Shown here one piece after another: positions 25,780 through 36,384 of a stretch of 64,000 bases of DNA. The translations under genes were made by a program, and so were the position numbers. The notes under the pieces are model-generated. The model ran no database searches. It saw nothing but the letters and a program-made list of their open reading frames with translations, and was not told the DNA's origin. Numbering within the stretch: position 1 is the first letter of the stretch; every line of letters starts with the position of its first letter. The stretch is from Microbacterium sp. (GTDB taxonomy: Bacteria > Actinomycetota > Actinomycetes > Actinomycetales > Microbacteriaceae), in the NCBI RefSeq assembly GCF_031178445.1, contig NZ_JAPSIY010000003.1, positions 217,253 to 281,252 of the forward strand, written 5' to 3'.

Positions 25780-26856
25780 GTGAAGATCGTCAGCGTCGTG
25801 GGCGCCCGCCCGCAGTTCGTCAAGCTCGCACCCATCCACAAGGCCGCGAAGGCGGCCGGGGTGGAGCACGTGATCGTGCACACAGGGCAGCACTACGATC
25901 CGATGCTCTCAGACGTCTTCTTCGAGGACCTCGGGATCGGAGCACCCGACGTCCATCTCGGAGTGGGCAGCGGATCGCACGGCGTCCAGACCGGGGCGAT
26001 GCTCGCAGCACTCGACGCAGTCTTCGATGAGCACCGGCCCGACTGGGTGCTTGTCTACGGTGACACGAACTCCACCGTGGCGGCCGCGCTGAGCGCCGTG
26101 AAGATGCACATCCCGGTGGCTCACCTCGAGGCGGGGCTGCGCAGCTTCAACCGACGGATGCCGGAAGAGCACAACAGGGTGATGACCGACCACGCAGCGG
26201 ATCTGCTGCTTGCGCCGACCGAGGTGGCCGTCGACCACCTCACGAGCGAGGGCCTGGCACCGCGCACCGTACTCGTGGGCGATGTCATGACCGACGTGCT
26301 CTTCGAGGTGCGCGACGAGGTCGCGGGGCGCCCGTCGGATCTGCTCGCCGAGCTCGGTCTCGAGCCAGGCGAGTACTACCTCGCGACCATTCACCGAGCC
26401 GAGAACACCGACGATCCGGGGAGGCTGCGCGATGTGGCGGCCGGTCTCGCCGGACTCGACAGGCCGGTGATCCTGCTCGCTCATCCGCGGGTGGTGGCCA
26501 AAGCCGTCGCACACGGCGTCGCGCTCACGCAGGGCTCGCTGATCGCTCACCCGCCGCTGGCCTATCCTGACCTGATCGCCGCTGCGCTGTCGAGTGCCGG
26601 AGTGGTCACCGACTCGGGCGGTCTCCAGAAGGAGGCTTTCCTGCTGCGTGTGCCGTGCACCACTGTGCGCACCGAGACCGAGTGGGTCGAGACTGTGGAG
26701 CTCGGCTGGAATGTGCTCGCCGGCACCGCCGAGGAGATCTCGGCCGGGGCGTCGCGTCCCCGCCCCGCCGACACCGATGAGGCGCCCTATGGTGATGGGC
26801 ATGCGGCCGAGCGGGTCATCGCCGAGCTGATCCGCGCGACCGACGGCACGCGATAA
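25780..26856 (+). CDS. UDP-N-acetylglucosamine 2-epimerase family (WecB/WbpI-like)
   Basis: A 358-residue non-hydrolysing 2-epimerase: KIVSVVGARPQFVKLAP, VIVHTGQHYD, WVLVYGDTNSTVAAAL, VAHLEAGLRSFNRRMPEEHN and VVTDSGGLQKEAFLL. WecB makes UDP-ManNAc; the related WbpI acts on UDP-GlcNAc(3NAc)A to give UDP-ManNAc(3NAc)A. With WbpA-, B-, D- and E-like enzymes in the same window, the WbpI role is attractive but not proven. GTG 25780 is eight bases after a TACACT -10. The open frame extends upstream to 25603, but that part would overlap the divergent GT4 gene and is rejected. The acyltransferase gene follows after three bases. Confidence 0.87.
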   Translation: MKIVSVVGARPQFVKLAPIHKAAKAAGVEHVIVHTGQHYDPMLSDVFFEDLGIGAPDVHLGVGSGSHGVQTGAMLAALDAVFDEHRPDWVLVYGDTNSTVAAALSAVKMHIPVAHLEAGLRSFNRRMPEEHNRVMTDHAADLLLAPTEVAVDHLTSEGLAPRTVLVGDVMTDVLFEVRDEVAGRPSDLLAELGLEPGEYYLATIHRAENTDDPGRLRDVAAGLAGLDRPVILLAHPRVVAKAVAHGVALTQGSLIAHPPLAYPDLIAAALSSAGVVTDSGGLQKEAFLLRVPCTTVRTETEWVETVELGWNVLAGTAEEISAGASRPRPADTDEAPYGDGHAAERVIAELIRATDGTR

Positions 26857-26859
26857 CGA

Positions 26860-28923
26860 GTGGACTCCACGACGGCACGCGGAGGGCAGGCGTTCCGCAC
26901 GGATGTACAGGGGCTGCGCGCTATCGCGGTCGGACTGGTGCTGCTGTACCACGCCGGCGTCCCCGGTATCAGCGGCGGCTACATCGGCGTCGACGTCTTC
27001 TTTGTGATCTCGGGATTCCTCATCTCGACGCATCTGCTGCAGACGCTCGAACGCGAGGGCCGGATTCACTTCGCGGATTTCTACGCCCGCCGCATCCGCC
27101 GCATCCTCCCCGCATCGCTCACAGTCGCCGCGTTCACGGCCGTGGCCGCAGTGCTGTTCTACCCACCAGTCGCGCTCGAGCGCGTGCTGCGAGATGCGCT
27201 GGCGACGATCCTGTACGTGCCGAACATCTGGTTCGCAGTTCAAGAGACCGACTACCTCGCAGACCACTCACCGTCGCCGTATCAGCACTACTGGTCCTTG
27301 GGCGTCGAGGAGCAGTTCTACCTGCTGTGGCCGTTGGTACTGCTGCTTCTCTTCCTGCTTGTGAGGCGCCGGCGGTCGTGGCTGATCCTCTGCATCATCG
27401 CGCTCACCGGGGCCAGTCTCGTCGCGGGGGCGGTGCTCACGCTCGGCGATCAGCCCACGGCCTTCTTCTCGCTGCCGACGCGCGCCTGGGAGCTGCTCGT
27501 CGGCGCTCTCGTCGCGGTGCTGCTGCGTCGCCCGCCGCGCGCACCGGCGGCGGCCGTCGCGATCGGGGGATGGGCGGGCGTCGCCATGGTGCTCGCCGGT
27601 GCGGTGGCGTTCGACAGTGGCACGGCCTTTCCCGGCGTTGTCGCGCTGGTGCCGACCGTCGGCACGGCATTGGTCATCTTCTTCGGTGCGACACCATCGA
27701 CAGCGGGCCCGACGACGCTGCTTTCGATCCGGCCCATGCAGTTCGTCGGTCTCATCTCCTACTCGCTCTACCTCGTGCACTGGCCGCTGCTCGTGATCAC
27801 ACACGCCCACGTCGGGGAGGAGCGACCGCTGCCGCTGTTCGCCCGGGTCATGCTGGGCATCGTGCTGGCGCTGCCGTTGGCCTGGCTGCTGTTCCGCTTC
27901 GTGGAGACGCCCCTGAGGTCACCGCGGATGCTGACCTCCCGCCGGCCGCGTGCGACGATGTTCGCGGCACTCGGGCTAAGCATCCTGCTCACCGTCTCGA
28001 CCGCGTGGACCGTCCAGTGGGCGTCGGTGCGCGACCTAGGCACCTCCACGCCGGTCGCATTAGCCCCCGACTTTCCGGCCGAACCGCCCGTCGCGACGGA
28101 ATTCGTGCCGCAGAACCTGCGTCCGGCGCTCGATGAGGTGGCTGACGATCTGCCGCGGCTCTACGCCGACGGCTGCCGGCTCGACGTCAAGTCCGAGCAG
28201 GTGCTGGACTGCGTGTACGGGGACGCGACAGGGGCGAAGCGGATCGCAGTCTTCGGCGACTCCCACTCCGCGCAGTGGTTCCCGGCCATCGACGAACTCG
28301 CCGGCCGCATCTCCGCGATCCGGGCCTACACGAAGTCATCGTGCCCGGCGGCCGAGGTGACCGTGCTGGTGAAGGGTGTTCCGTACTCCGCCTGCGATAG
28401 GTGGCGCGAGAAGGTGCTCGCGCATCTCGTCGCCGATCCTCCCGATGTCGTGGTGATCTCCAACTTCTCCCACTACCCACTTTCGGGGCAGCCCCATGGT
28501 GAGCGTCGCCAGGAAATCTGGAAGCGTGGGCTCAGCGCCACCGTAGAACGGCTCCGGGCCGCCGGTATCCGTGTGCTGATCATCGCGGACACGCCGCAGT
28601 CCCCGGCACAGCCGCCGACCTGCCTCTCCGCTGACGTCGCGGACGTCACGGCGTGCGACATAGGACGCGACTCTGCGCTGGACGAGGAGATCGCCGCAGC
28701 CGAGCGGGCCGTCGCGCAGGAGACGGATTCCGCGTACGCGGACCTCACACGGTACATCTGCGATGCGAAGGTCTGTCCGGCGATCATCTTCGACCTGCAG
28801 GTTTACCGCGACGTGAACCACCTCACGAGCACGTTCGTACGGTATCTCGCGCCGGCACTCAGGCCGCAGTTGGCGGAGATGCTCGACGTGCCTCCGGCGT
28901 CGCTCGGCGAGTCCGCGCGCTGA
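26860..28923 (+). CDS. OafA-like membrane acyltransferase with C-terminal SGNH domain
   Basis: A 687-residue protein. The first 380 residues are an acyltransferase-3 domain with about ten membrane segments: FRTDVQGLRAIAVGLVLLYH, GGYIGVDVFFVISGFLIS, FYARRIRRILPASL and YWSLGVEEQFYLLWP. From about 450 a periplasm-side SGNH hydrolase-like domain follows, with the serine in AVFGDSHSAQWFP (about 466) and an Asp/His pair in YRDVNHLTS (about 650). Enzymes of this layout O-acetylate surface polysaccharide or wall glycans. GTG 26860 lies three bases after the epimerase stop, so the two share an operon. Its substrate may be the uronic-acid polymer. Confidence 0.88.
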   Translation: MDSTTARGGQAFRTDVQGLRAIAVGLVLLYHAGVPGISGGYIGVDVFFVISGFLISTHLLQTLEREGRIHFADFYARRIRRILPASLTVAAFTAVAAVLFYPPVALERVLRDALATILYVPNIWFAVQETDYLADHSPSPYQHYWSLGVEEQFYLLWPLVLLLLFLLVRRRRSWLILCIIALTGASLVAGAVLTLGDQPTAFFSLPTRAWELLVGALVAVLLRRPPRAPAAAVAIGGWAGVAMVLAGAVAFDSGTAFPGVVALVPTVGTALVIFFGATPSTAGPTTLLSIRPMQFVGLISYSLYLVHWPLLVITHAHVGEERPLPLFARVMLGIVLALPLAWLLFRFVETPLRSPRMLTSRRPRATMFAALGLSILLTVSTAWTVQWASVRDLGTSTPVALAPDFPAEPPVATEFVPQNLRPALDEVADDLPRLYADGCRLDVKSEQVLDCVYGDATGAKRIAVFGDSHSAQWFPAIDELAGRISAIRAYTKSSCPAAEVTVLVKGVPYSACDRWREKVLAHLVADPPDVVVISNFSHYPLSGQPHGERRQEIWKRGLSATVERLRAAGIRVLIIADTPQSPAQPPTCLSADVADVTACDIGRDSALDEEIAAAERAVAQETDSAYADLTRYICDAKVCPAIIFDLQVYRDVNHLTSTFVRYLAPALRPQLAEMLDVPPASLGESAR

Positions 28924-28966
28924 GTCAGCTCGATCGTGCGACGCGGCTGTGTCTCGCGCCTCGCCT

Positions 28967-28972
28967 TAGACT
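28967..28972 (+). promoter_or_regulatory. -10 TAGACT, leaderless-type promoter
   Basis: TAGACT is followed by seven bases and the ATG at 28980. Confidence 0.55.
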
Positions 28973-28979
28973 TGACGGC

Positions 28980-30275
28980 ATGCGTATCGCCGTTGTGGCC
29001 CTCGGAAAGATCGGGCTTCCCCTCGCTGTCCAGTTCGCCTCGTCCGGTCATGATGTGATCGGCGTCGATGTCAATCAGAGGGCAGTCGACTCGATCAACG
29101 CGGCGAAGGAGCCGTTCCCCGGTGAGGCTCACCTGCAGGAGCGGCTCGAAGAGCTGATCCCCGCCGGCCGGCTGCGCGCGACGACAGATTACGCCGAGGC
29201 GATCCCCGGTGCCGACGCCGTTGTACTGGTGGCCCCCGTCTTTGTGAACGACGAGACGTGGGAGCCTGACTTCAAGTACATGGATGCTGCGACGAAGTCG
29301 CTGGCAGAGCACCTCACACCCGGCACCCTGATCTCTTATGAGACGACCCTCCCGGTCGGCACCACCCGCACACGCTGGAAGCCGATGCTTGAGGCGGGGT
29401 CCGGGCTGACCGAGGGCGTGGACTTCCACGTCGCTTACTCGCCCGAACGAGTGCTCACCGGGCGCGTGTTCGAGGATCTGCGTAAGTATCCGAAACTGAT
29501 CGGTGCGCTGTCCGAGGAGGGCACGCGTCGCGCACGCGAGTTCTACGAGGCGGTGTTGCAGTTCGACGAGCGTCCGGATCTGGCGCGTCCGAACGGCGTC
29601 TGGGATCTCGGTTCGACAGAGGCCTCCGAGATGGCGAAGCTGGCCGAGACGACCTACCGCGACGTGAACATCGGGCTTGCGAATCAGTTCGGGGTTTTCG
29701 CCGCGAACCACGGCATCGATGTGTACAAGGTGATCGATGCGTGCAACTCGCAGCCGTACAGCCACATCCATCGTCCGGGCATCGCGGTCGGCGGGCATTG
29801 CATCCCGGTGTACCCGCGCCTGTACCTTTCCACCGACCCGGACGCCGACATCGTCCGAGTGGCGCGGCAGTTCAACGCGTCCATGCCCGAACGCCTTGTG
29901 GCGCAGGCCGAGGGCGTCCTCGGTGACCTGACCGGCCGCCGCGCGGTCGTGCTGGGCGCCGCGTACCGCGGGGGAGTGAAGGAGACCGCGTTCTCCGGGG
30001 TGTTCCCGACCGTGGCGGCGCTCGCGCAGCGCGGGGCGGAGGTGTTCGTGCACGACCCGCTCTATACCGACGACGAGCTGCGCCAGCTCGGGTTCGAACC
30101 GTATGCTCTCGGGGATGCCGCCGAACTGGCGGTGCTGCAGACCGACCATGCGGACTACAAGACTCTCACGCCGGCGCAGATCCCCGGTATCAAGCTTCTC
30201 GTCGACGGTCGAAACGCTTCAGATGCGGCGCTGTGGGCAGGGACTCCTCGCATCGTGGTCGGCACCGCAGGCTGA
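28980..30275 (+). CDS. UDP-N-acetylhexosamine 6-dehydrogenase (WbpA/WecC-like)
   Basis: A 431-residue UDP-sugar dehydrogenase. The N-terminal Rossmann segment is RIAVVALGKIGLPLAVQFAS. VAYSPERVLTGRVFEDL and SEMAKLAETTYRDVNIGLAN form the middle, and the catalytic cysteine is near residue 274 in IAVGGHCIPVYP. The family oxidises C6 of UDP-GlcNAc or UDP-ManNAc to the uronic acid in two NAD-dependent steps. UDP-GlcNAcA would be the entry compound for the WbpB-E-D enzymes at 12-15 kb. ATG 28980 follows a TAGACT -10 by seven bases and has no ribosome binding site. A strong terminator follows the gene. Confidence 0.9.
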   Translation: MRIAVVALGKIGLPLAVQFASSGHDVIGVDVNQRAVDSINAAKEPFPGEAHLQERLEELIPAGRLRATTDYAEAIPGADAVVLVAPVFVNDETWEPDFKYMDAATKSLAEHLTPGTLISYETTLPVGTTRTRWKPMLEAGSGLTEGVDFHVAYSPERVLTGRVFEDLRKYPKLIGALSEEGTRRAREFYEAVLQFDERPDLARPNGVWDLGSTEASEMAKLAETTYRDVNIGLANQFGVFAANHGIDVYKVIDACNSQPYSHIHRPGIAVGGHCIPVYPRLYLSTDPDADIVRVARQFNASMPERLVAQAEGVLGDLTGRRAVVLGAAYRGGVKETAFSGVFPTVAALAQRGAEVFVHDPLYTDDELRQLGFEPYALGDAAELAVLQTDHADYKTLTPAQIPGIKLLVDGRNASDAALWAGTPRIVVGTAG

Positions 30276-30289
30276 CCGCGCAGCCGGAC

Positions 30290-30328
30290 GAGGGCGGGCC
30301 GAGACGCACAGCGTCCCGGCCCGCCCTC
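30290..30328 (+). terminator. intrinsic-type terminator after the UDP-sugar dehydrogenase
   Basis: A perfect 12-bp stem, GAGGGCGGGCCG and CGGCCCGCCCTC, with a 15-base loop, followed by only two T bases. Confidence 0.7.
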
Positions 30329-30357
30329 TTCCCACCTCAGGCTGACACCTCCTCCGC

Positions 30358-30363
30358 TATCCT
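30358..30363 (+). promoter_or_regulatory. possible -10 TATCCT for the VanY-like gene
   Basis: TATCCT lies between the terminator and the VanY-like gene and would give a leader of about 65 bases. Confidence 0.4.
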
Positions 30364-30435
30364 GGCTCGGGGCGCGAGGTGCGCTGTCGACGGTGTCGGC
30401 GATCGTCGAGCGACGTCGAGTGCGGAGTATCGGGG

Positions 30436-33200
<2,765 letters not shown>

Positions 33201-33207
33201 GCCGCCG

Positions 33208-34026
33208 ATGAGCACGACCACGGTGGGGGCGCCGGGCACCCCGCGGCGATACCTGCATTCGCTGTGGCTGCTCTCGGCGCGGGATCTGAGGGTCAGGTAC
33301 TCGACGAGCGCACTGGGCTACCTGTGGTCTGTGCTCGATCCGCTCGTCATGAGCGCGATCTACTGGTTCGTGTTCACGCAGGTGTTTCAACGCGACGTCG
33401 GTGAGGAGCCGTACATCGTGTTCCTCATCAGCGGCCTGCTTCCCTGGGTGTGGTTCAACTCTTCCGTCTCCGATTTCACCAAGGCGTTCAAGCGTGATTC
33501 CCGGCTGGTGCGCTCCACCGCGATACCGCGATCGATCTGGGTGAATCGCATCGTGCTGAGCAAAGGCATCGAGTTCCTCTTCTCGCTGCCCGTGCTCGCC
33601 GCCTTCGTGATCGTGAACATGATCACCGAGACCGAGTCCGCGAGGGTGGTGCAGATCGGCTGGGGCATCCTCTGGCTGCCCGTCGCTATGCTGCTGCAGG
33701 TTTTCCTCCTGGTCGGCCTCGGCCTGCTCGTCGCCCCGCTGTGCGCCCTCTACGCTGACCTCGAGCGCACCACCGGGCTCATCCTGCGCGCACTGTTCTA
33801 CGCGACGCCGATCATCTACAGCGTCTCGAACCTTCCCGCTCCGTTCGACGTCATCGGGGCGTTCAACCCGCTTGCGGGCATCTTCACGCTGTACCGGATG
33901 GCCTTCTTCCCCGACCAGTGGCACCTCACCACCGTGATCATCGGCGCGGTCATGAGCGTGCTCATCCTCGCGCTCGGCGTCTGGGTGTTCCGCGCCCTCG
34001 AGCGGCCCGTGCTGAAGGAGCTGTGA
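33208..34026 (+). CDS. wzm: polysaccharide ABC exporter permease, second copy (Wzm-like)
   Basis: A 272-residue ABC-2 permease with the entry motif RDLRVRYSTSALGYLWSVLD and about six hydrophobic segments, including PYIVFLISGLLPWVWF and PVAMLLQVFLLVGLGLLV. It is distinct from the permease at 235. In mycobacteria a Wzm/Wzt pair (Rv3783/Rv3781) adjoins GlfT1 and exports lipid-linked galactan; here the pair adjoins glf and GlfT1/GlfT2-like genes, so galactan is the likely cargo by analogy. ATG 33208 starts seven bases after glf and the ATPase start overlaps its stop. Confidence 0.88.
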   Translation: MSTTTVGAPGTPRRYLHSLWLLSARDLRVRYSTSALGYLWSVLDPLVMSAIYWFVFTQVFQRDVGEEPYIVFLISGLLPWVWFNSSVSDFTKAFKRDSRLVRSTAIPRSIWVNRIVLSKGIEFLFSLPVLAAFVIVNMITETESARVVQIGWGILWLPVAMLLQVFLLVGLGLLVAPLCALYADLERTTGLILRALFYATPIIYSVSNLPAPFDVIGAFNPLAGIFTLYRMAFFPDQWHLTTVIIGAVMSVLILALGVWVFRALERPVLKEL

Positions 34027-34781
34027 TGGCCGATACCGCGTTGACGACAACGGCGATCGAGGTTCGCGACCTCGGCGTGCATTTCCGGCGCAACAGACGC
34101 GGTCGGCGCAGCTTCAAGGACCTTTTCGCGGGCGCATCCCGTCGGTCCAAGCCAGGGGAGTTCTGGGCGCTGCGCGGTGTGTCGTTCATCGTGCAGCCGG
34201 GCGAGTCGATCGGTGTGGTCGGTCGCAACGGGCAGGGCAAGTCCACTCTCCTCCGCCTGGTCGCCGGGGTGCTTCTGCCGGACGAGGGCGGCGTCGAGGT
34301 CCACGGCGGGGTGGCGCCTCTCATCGAGCTCACCGGTGGGTTCGTCGGCGATCTCACCGTGCGGGAGAACGTGCGCCTCACTGCGGGACTGCACGGCATG
34401 TCTCGTGACGAGGTGAACCGTCGCTACGACGACATCATCGCGTTCGCCGAGCTCGCCGGGTTTGAGGAGACGCCTTACAAGCACCTCTCCAACGGTATGA
34501 AGGTGCGGCTCGCGTTCGCGGTCGTCTCGCAGCTCGAGGAGCCGATCCTTTTGGTCGATGAGGTGCTCGCGGTCGGAGATAAGGCTTTCCGCGAAAAGTG
34601 CTACAAGCGCATCGACGAGTTGCTCGCAGAGGGGCGGACGCTGTTCTTCGTCAGCCACAACGAGCGGGACCTGCGACGGTTCTGCACCCGTGGCCTTTAT
34701 CTCGACGGGGGCGCGCTGGTGCTGGATGCCCCGATCAGTGAGGTGCTCGACCGGTACAACGACGACTACAGCGGGCGCTGA
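34026..34781 (+). CDS. wzt: polysaccharide ABC exporter ATPase, second copy (Wzt-like)
   Basis: A 251-residue ATPase: Walker A GRNGQGKST, signature LSNGMKVRLAFA in place of LSGGQ, Walker B ILLVDEVLAVGD and H-loop FVSHN. The NGMKVRLAF signature is typical of Wzt proteins without a carbohydrate-binding extension, matching its short length. It is coupled to the permease (TGATG at 34024-34028) and is the last gene of the glf operon. It resembles the ATPase at 1137, but the two differ throughout, so the window encodes two separate export systems. Confidence 0.9.
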   Translation: MADTALTTTAIEVRDLGVHFRRNRRGRRSFKDLFAGASRRSKPGEFWALRGVSFIVQPGESIGVVGRNGQGKSTLLRLVAGVLLPDEGGVEVHGGVAPLIELTGGFVGDLTVRENVRLTAGLHGMSRDEVNRRYDDIIAFAELAGFEETPYKHLSNGMKVRLAFAVVSQLEEPILLVDEVLAVGDKAFREKCYKRIDELLAEGRTLFFVSHNERDLRRFCTRGLYLDGGALVLDAPISEVLDRYNDDYSGR

Positions 34782-34793
34782 CGTCCTCGGCGG

Positions 34794-35426
34794 TCACCGT
34801 CCTGCGATGTCATTCAGCTCGCTCAGGGCCGCGGTCGCCGCGCGGTCTTCGGCGTGGGCCGCGTCTCCGCGCTCGTAGGCGGCACGCAGGGTCTCCAGCG
34901 CTCGTCCGTACGTCGCCAAGGCATCCGACCAGCGCTCCGAGATCGCGCTCGGCGCGACCGACTCCGTGAGCCGCTCCGCATCCTGCTGCACCAGCATGAC
35001 GTCCTGCATCGCGGCCATTCCGCCCTCTTCGCGCGCGTACCGCAGGCCGGTTGCGGCAGCATCGAGCACGGGGCCGACCTCGTCGCGGAAGGAGGCCAGA
35101 TCGGGGTCGGTGGGGCGCGGCGGTGTCGGTCTGATGGTCGGTGCAGCGGACGTAGTTGGTGTGGGTGTGGGTGTGGGCGCGAGTGTGGGCGTGACTGACG
35201 GCGAAGGAGTCGCACTCGGCGACATCGTGCCGACCGACGACGCACTCGGCGTGGCAGTCCGCTCCGCGGTGGAGGCCCCGGGGCGGAAGAGCACCCAGAA
35301 CAGGACCGCCGCGATCGCGATCGCGAGCACCGTGAGCGCCACGATCAACCACGCTCGCGCTGGACGCCGCTGCTTGCGCTGCCGGCCGAAGTCCCATACA
35401 TAGTCGGGCTGCTGGTCAGAAGACAA
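34794..35426 (-). CDS. unknown single-pass membrane protein with Pro/Thr linker
   Basis: A 210-residue protein I do not recognise. A polar N-terminus (SSDQQPDYVWDFGRQRKQRR) is followed by one membrane helix (AWLIVALTVLAIAIAAVLFW, about 25-45), a linker of about 45 residues made mostly of Pro, Thr, Ser and Ala, and a C-terminal helical domain (about 110-210) probably outside the cell. The start is inferred as TTG 35426 because GGAGG lies six bases upstream and the previous gene stops one base before it. It is the last gene of the galactofuranosyltransferase operon, so a role in galactan assembly is possible. The open frame extends upstream into the GT2 gene; that part is not coding. Confidence 0.65.
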   Translation of the reverse strand: MSSDQQPDYVWDFGRQRKQRRPARAWLIVALTVLAIAIAAVLFWVLFRPGASTAERTATPSASSVGTMSPSATPSPSVTPTLAPTPTPTPTTSAAPTIRPTPPRPTDPDLASFRDEVGPVLDAAATGLRYAREEGGMAAMQDVMLVQQDAERLTESVAPSAISERWSDALATYGRALETLRAAYERGDAAHAEDRAATAALSELNDIAGR

Positions 35427-35427
35427 A

Positions 35428-36384
35428 TCAAGCCTCCAGAGCAGGCATTGGCCGCCACCTGCGATCGCGGCCAATCCTGCCGCCATCACGCAGACCGCGA
35501 AGAAGATTGCTGGTTCCTCGCACTGTGCGCTCCACGAACACCAAGCGGATGAGTTCCTTGAAGAAGGTGGCCGCAGTTCCCAGACCGAAGAGGATCGGGT
35601 TGTAGACACCGTGCACGCGATAGTAGTGCTTGATGAACGCGCGGTTTCGCATGATGTAGTACCGGTACGCGTTGCTCGACGCATTCATGTGACGGATGCC
35701 CATATCCCACTGCTTGATCTCGCGGGTGCGACGCAGTACGAACTCGTCGACGATCACCGCGGTCGTGCGACGCGACGCAAGCCACCCATACATCTGGTCA
35801 TCCCAGTAGATGAAGAAGCGGGGGTCGGGCAGCCCGATCTGCTGCACGATCGAGCGGTGGATGAACATGCCCTCGAAGCATCCGCTGTTCATCTCCTTGA
35901 ACCCCGAGGCGCCGAACTTCGACGGCGCGAACGGGATGGGTATCCCCATCCGCTCGGCGATGCGGTACTGCCAATAGAACTCGCTGCCGTCATAGTCGTA
36001 GCGCCGACCCTGAATGCTCTTGAAGCGGCGTGACCATCGCCCCATCCTCGCGAGTCCGTCGGGCAGCACCTCGACATCGTCGTCCATCATCCAGATCCAT
36101 TCGGAACCCAGCTCGTATGCGGTGCGCATGCCCTCGCTGAAGCCACCGGACCCGCCCGTATTGGTCTCGAGGCGGCGGTAGACGATCTCCGTTCCGATGC
36201 TGTCGCGGAACGAGTCCACCACCTCCGTGGTGTCGTCGGAGGAGTCGTTGTCGATGATGACGACCCAACCGGGTTTCGGTTCCATCGAGCGGATGCTCGT
36301 GAGCAGTCCGTTCAGCAGGTGCGAGCGGTTGTAAGTGACGATGACGATCGCTGAGGTGGCCGGATCGAAGTCTGCGGTGCTCAC
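35428..36384 (-). CDS. GT2 glycosyltransferase, GlfT1-like
   Basis: A 318-residue GT2 enzyme: AIVIVTYNRSHLLNGLLTSI, WVVIIDNDSSDDTTEVVDSF, NTGGSGGFSEGMRTAYELGS, WIWMMDDDVEVLPDG and FIYWDDQMYGWLASRR. The NTGGSGGF and MDDDVE motifs are shared by galactofuranosyl- and rhamnosyltransferases such as GlfT1, which primes galactan. The neighbouring GlfT2-like gene supports a priming galactofuranosyl role, by context only. GTG 36384 overlaps the GlfT2-like stop (GTGA) and follows GAGGAGCAGG. Confidence 0.82.
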   Translation of the reverse strand: MSTADFDPATSAIVIVTYNRSHLLNGLLTSIRSMEPKPGWVVIIDNDSSDDTTEVVDSFRDSIGTEIVYRRLETNTGGSGGFSEGMRTAYELGSEWIWMMDDDVEVLPDGLARMGRWSRRFKSIQGRRYDYDGSEFYWQYRIAERMGIPIPFAPSKFGASGFKEMNSGCFEGMFIHRSIVQQIGLPDPRFFIYWDDQMYGWLASRRTTAVIVDEFVLRRTREIKQWDMGIRHMNASSNAYRYYIMRNRAFIKHYYRVHGVYNPILFGLGTAATFFKELIRLVFVERTVRGTSNLLRGLRDGGRIGRDRRWRPMPALEA

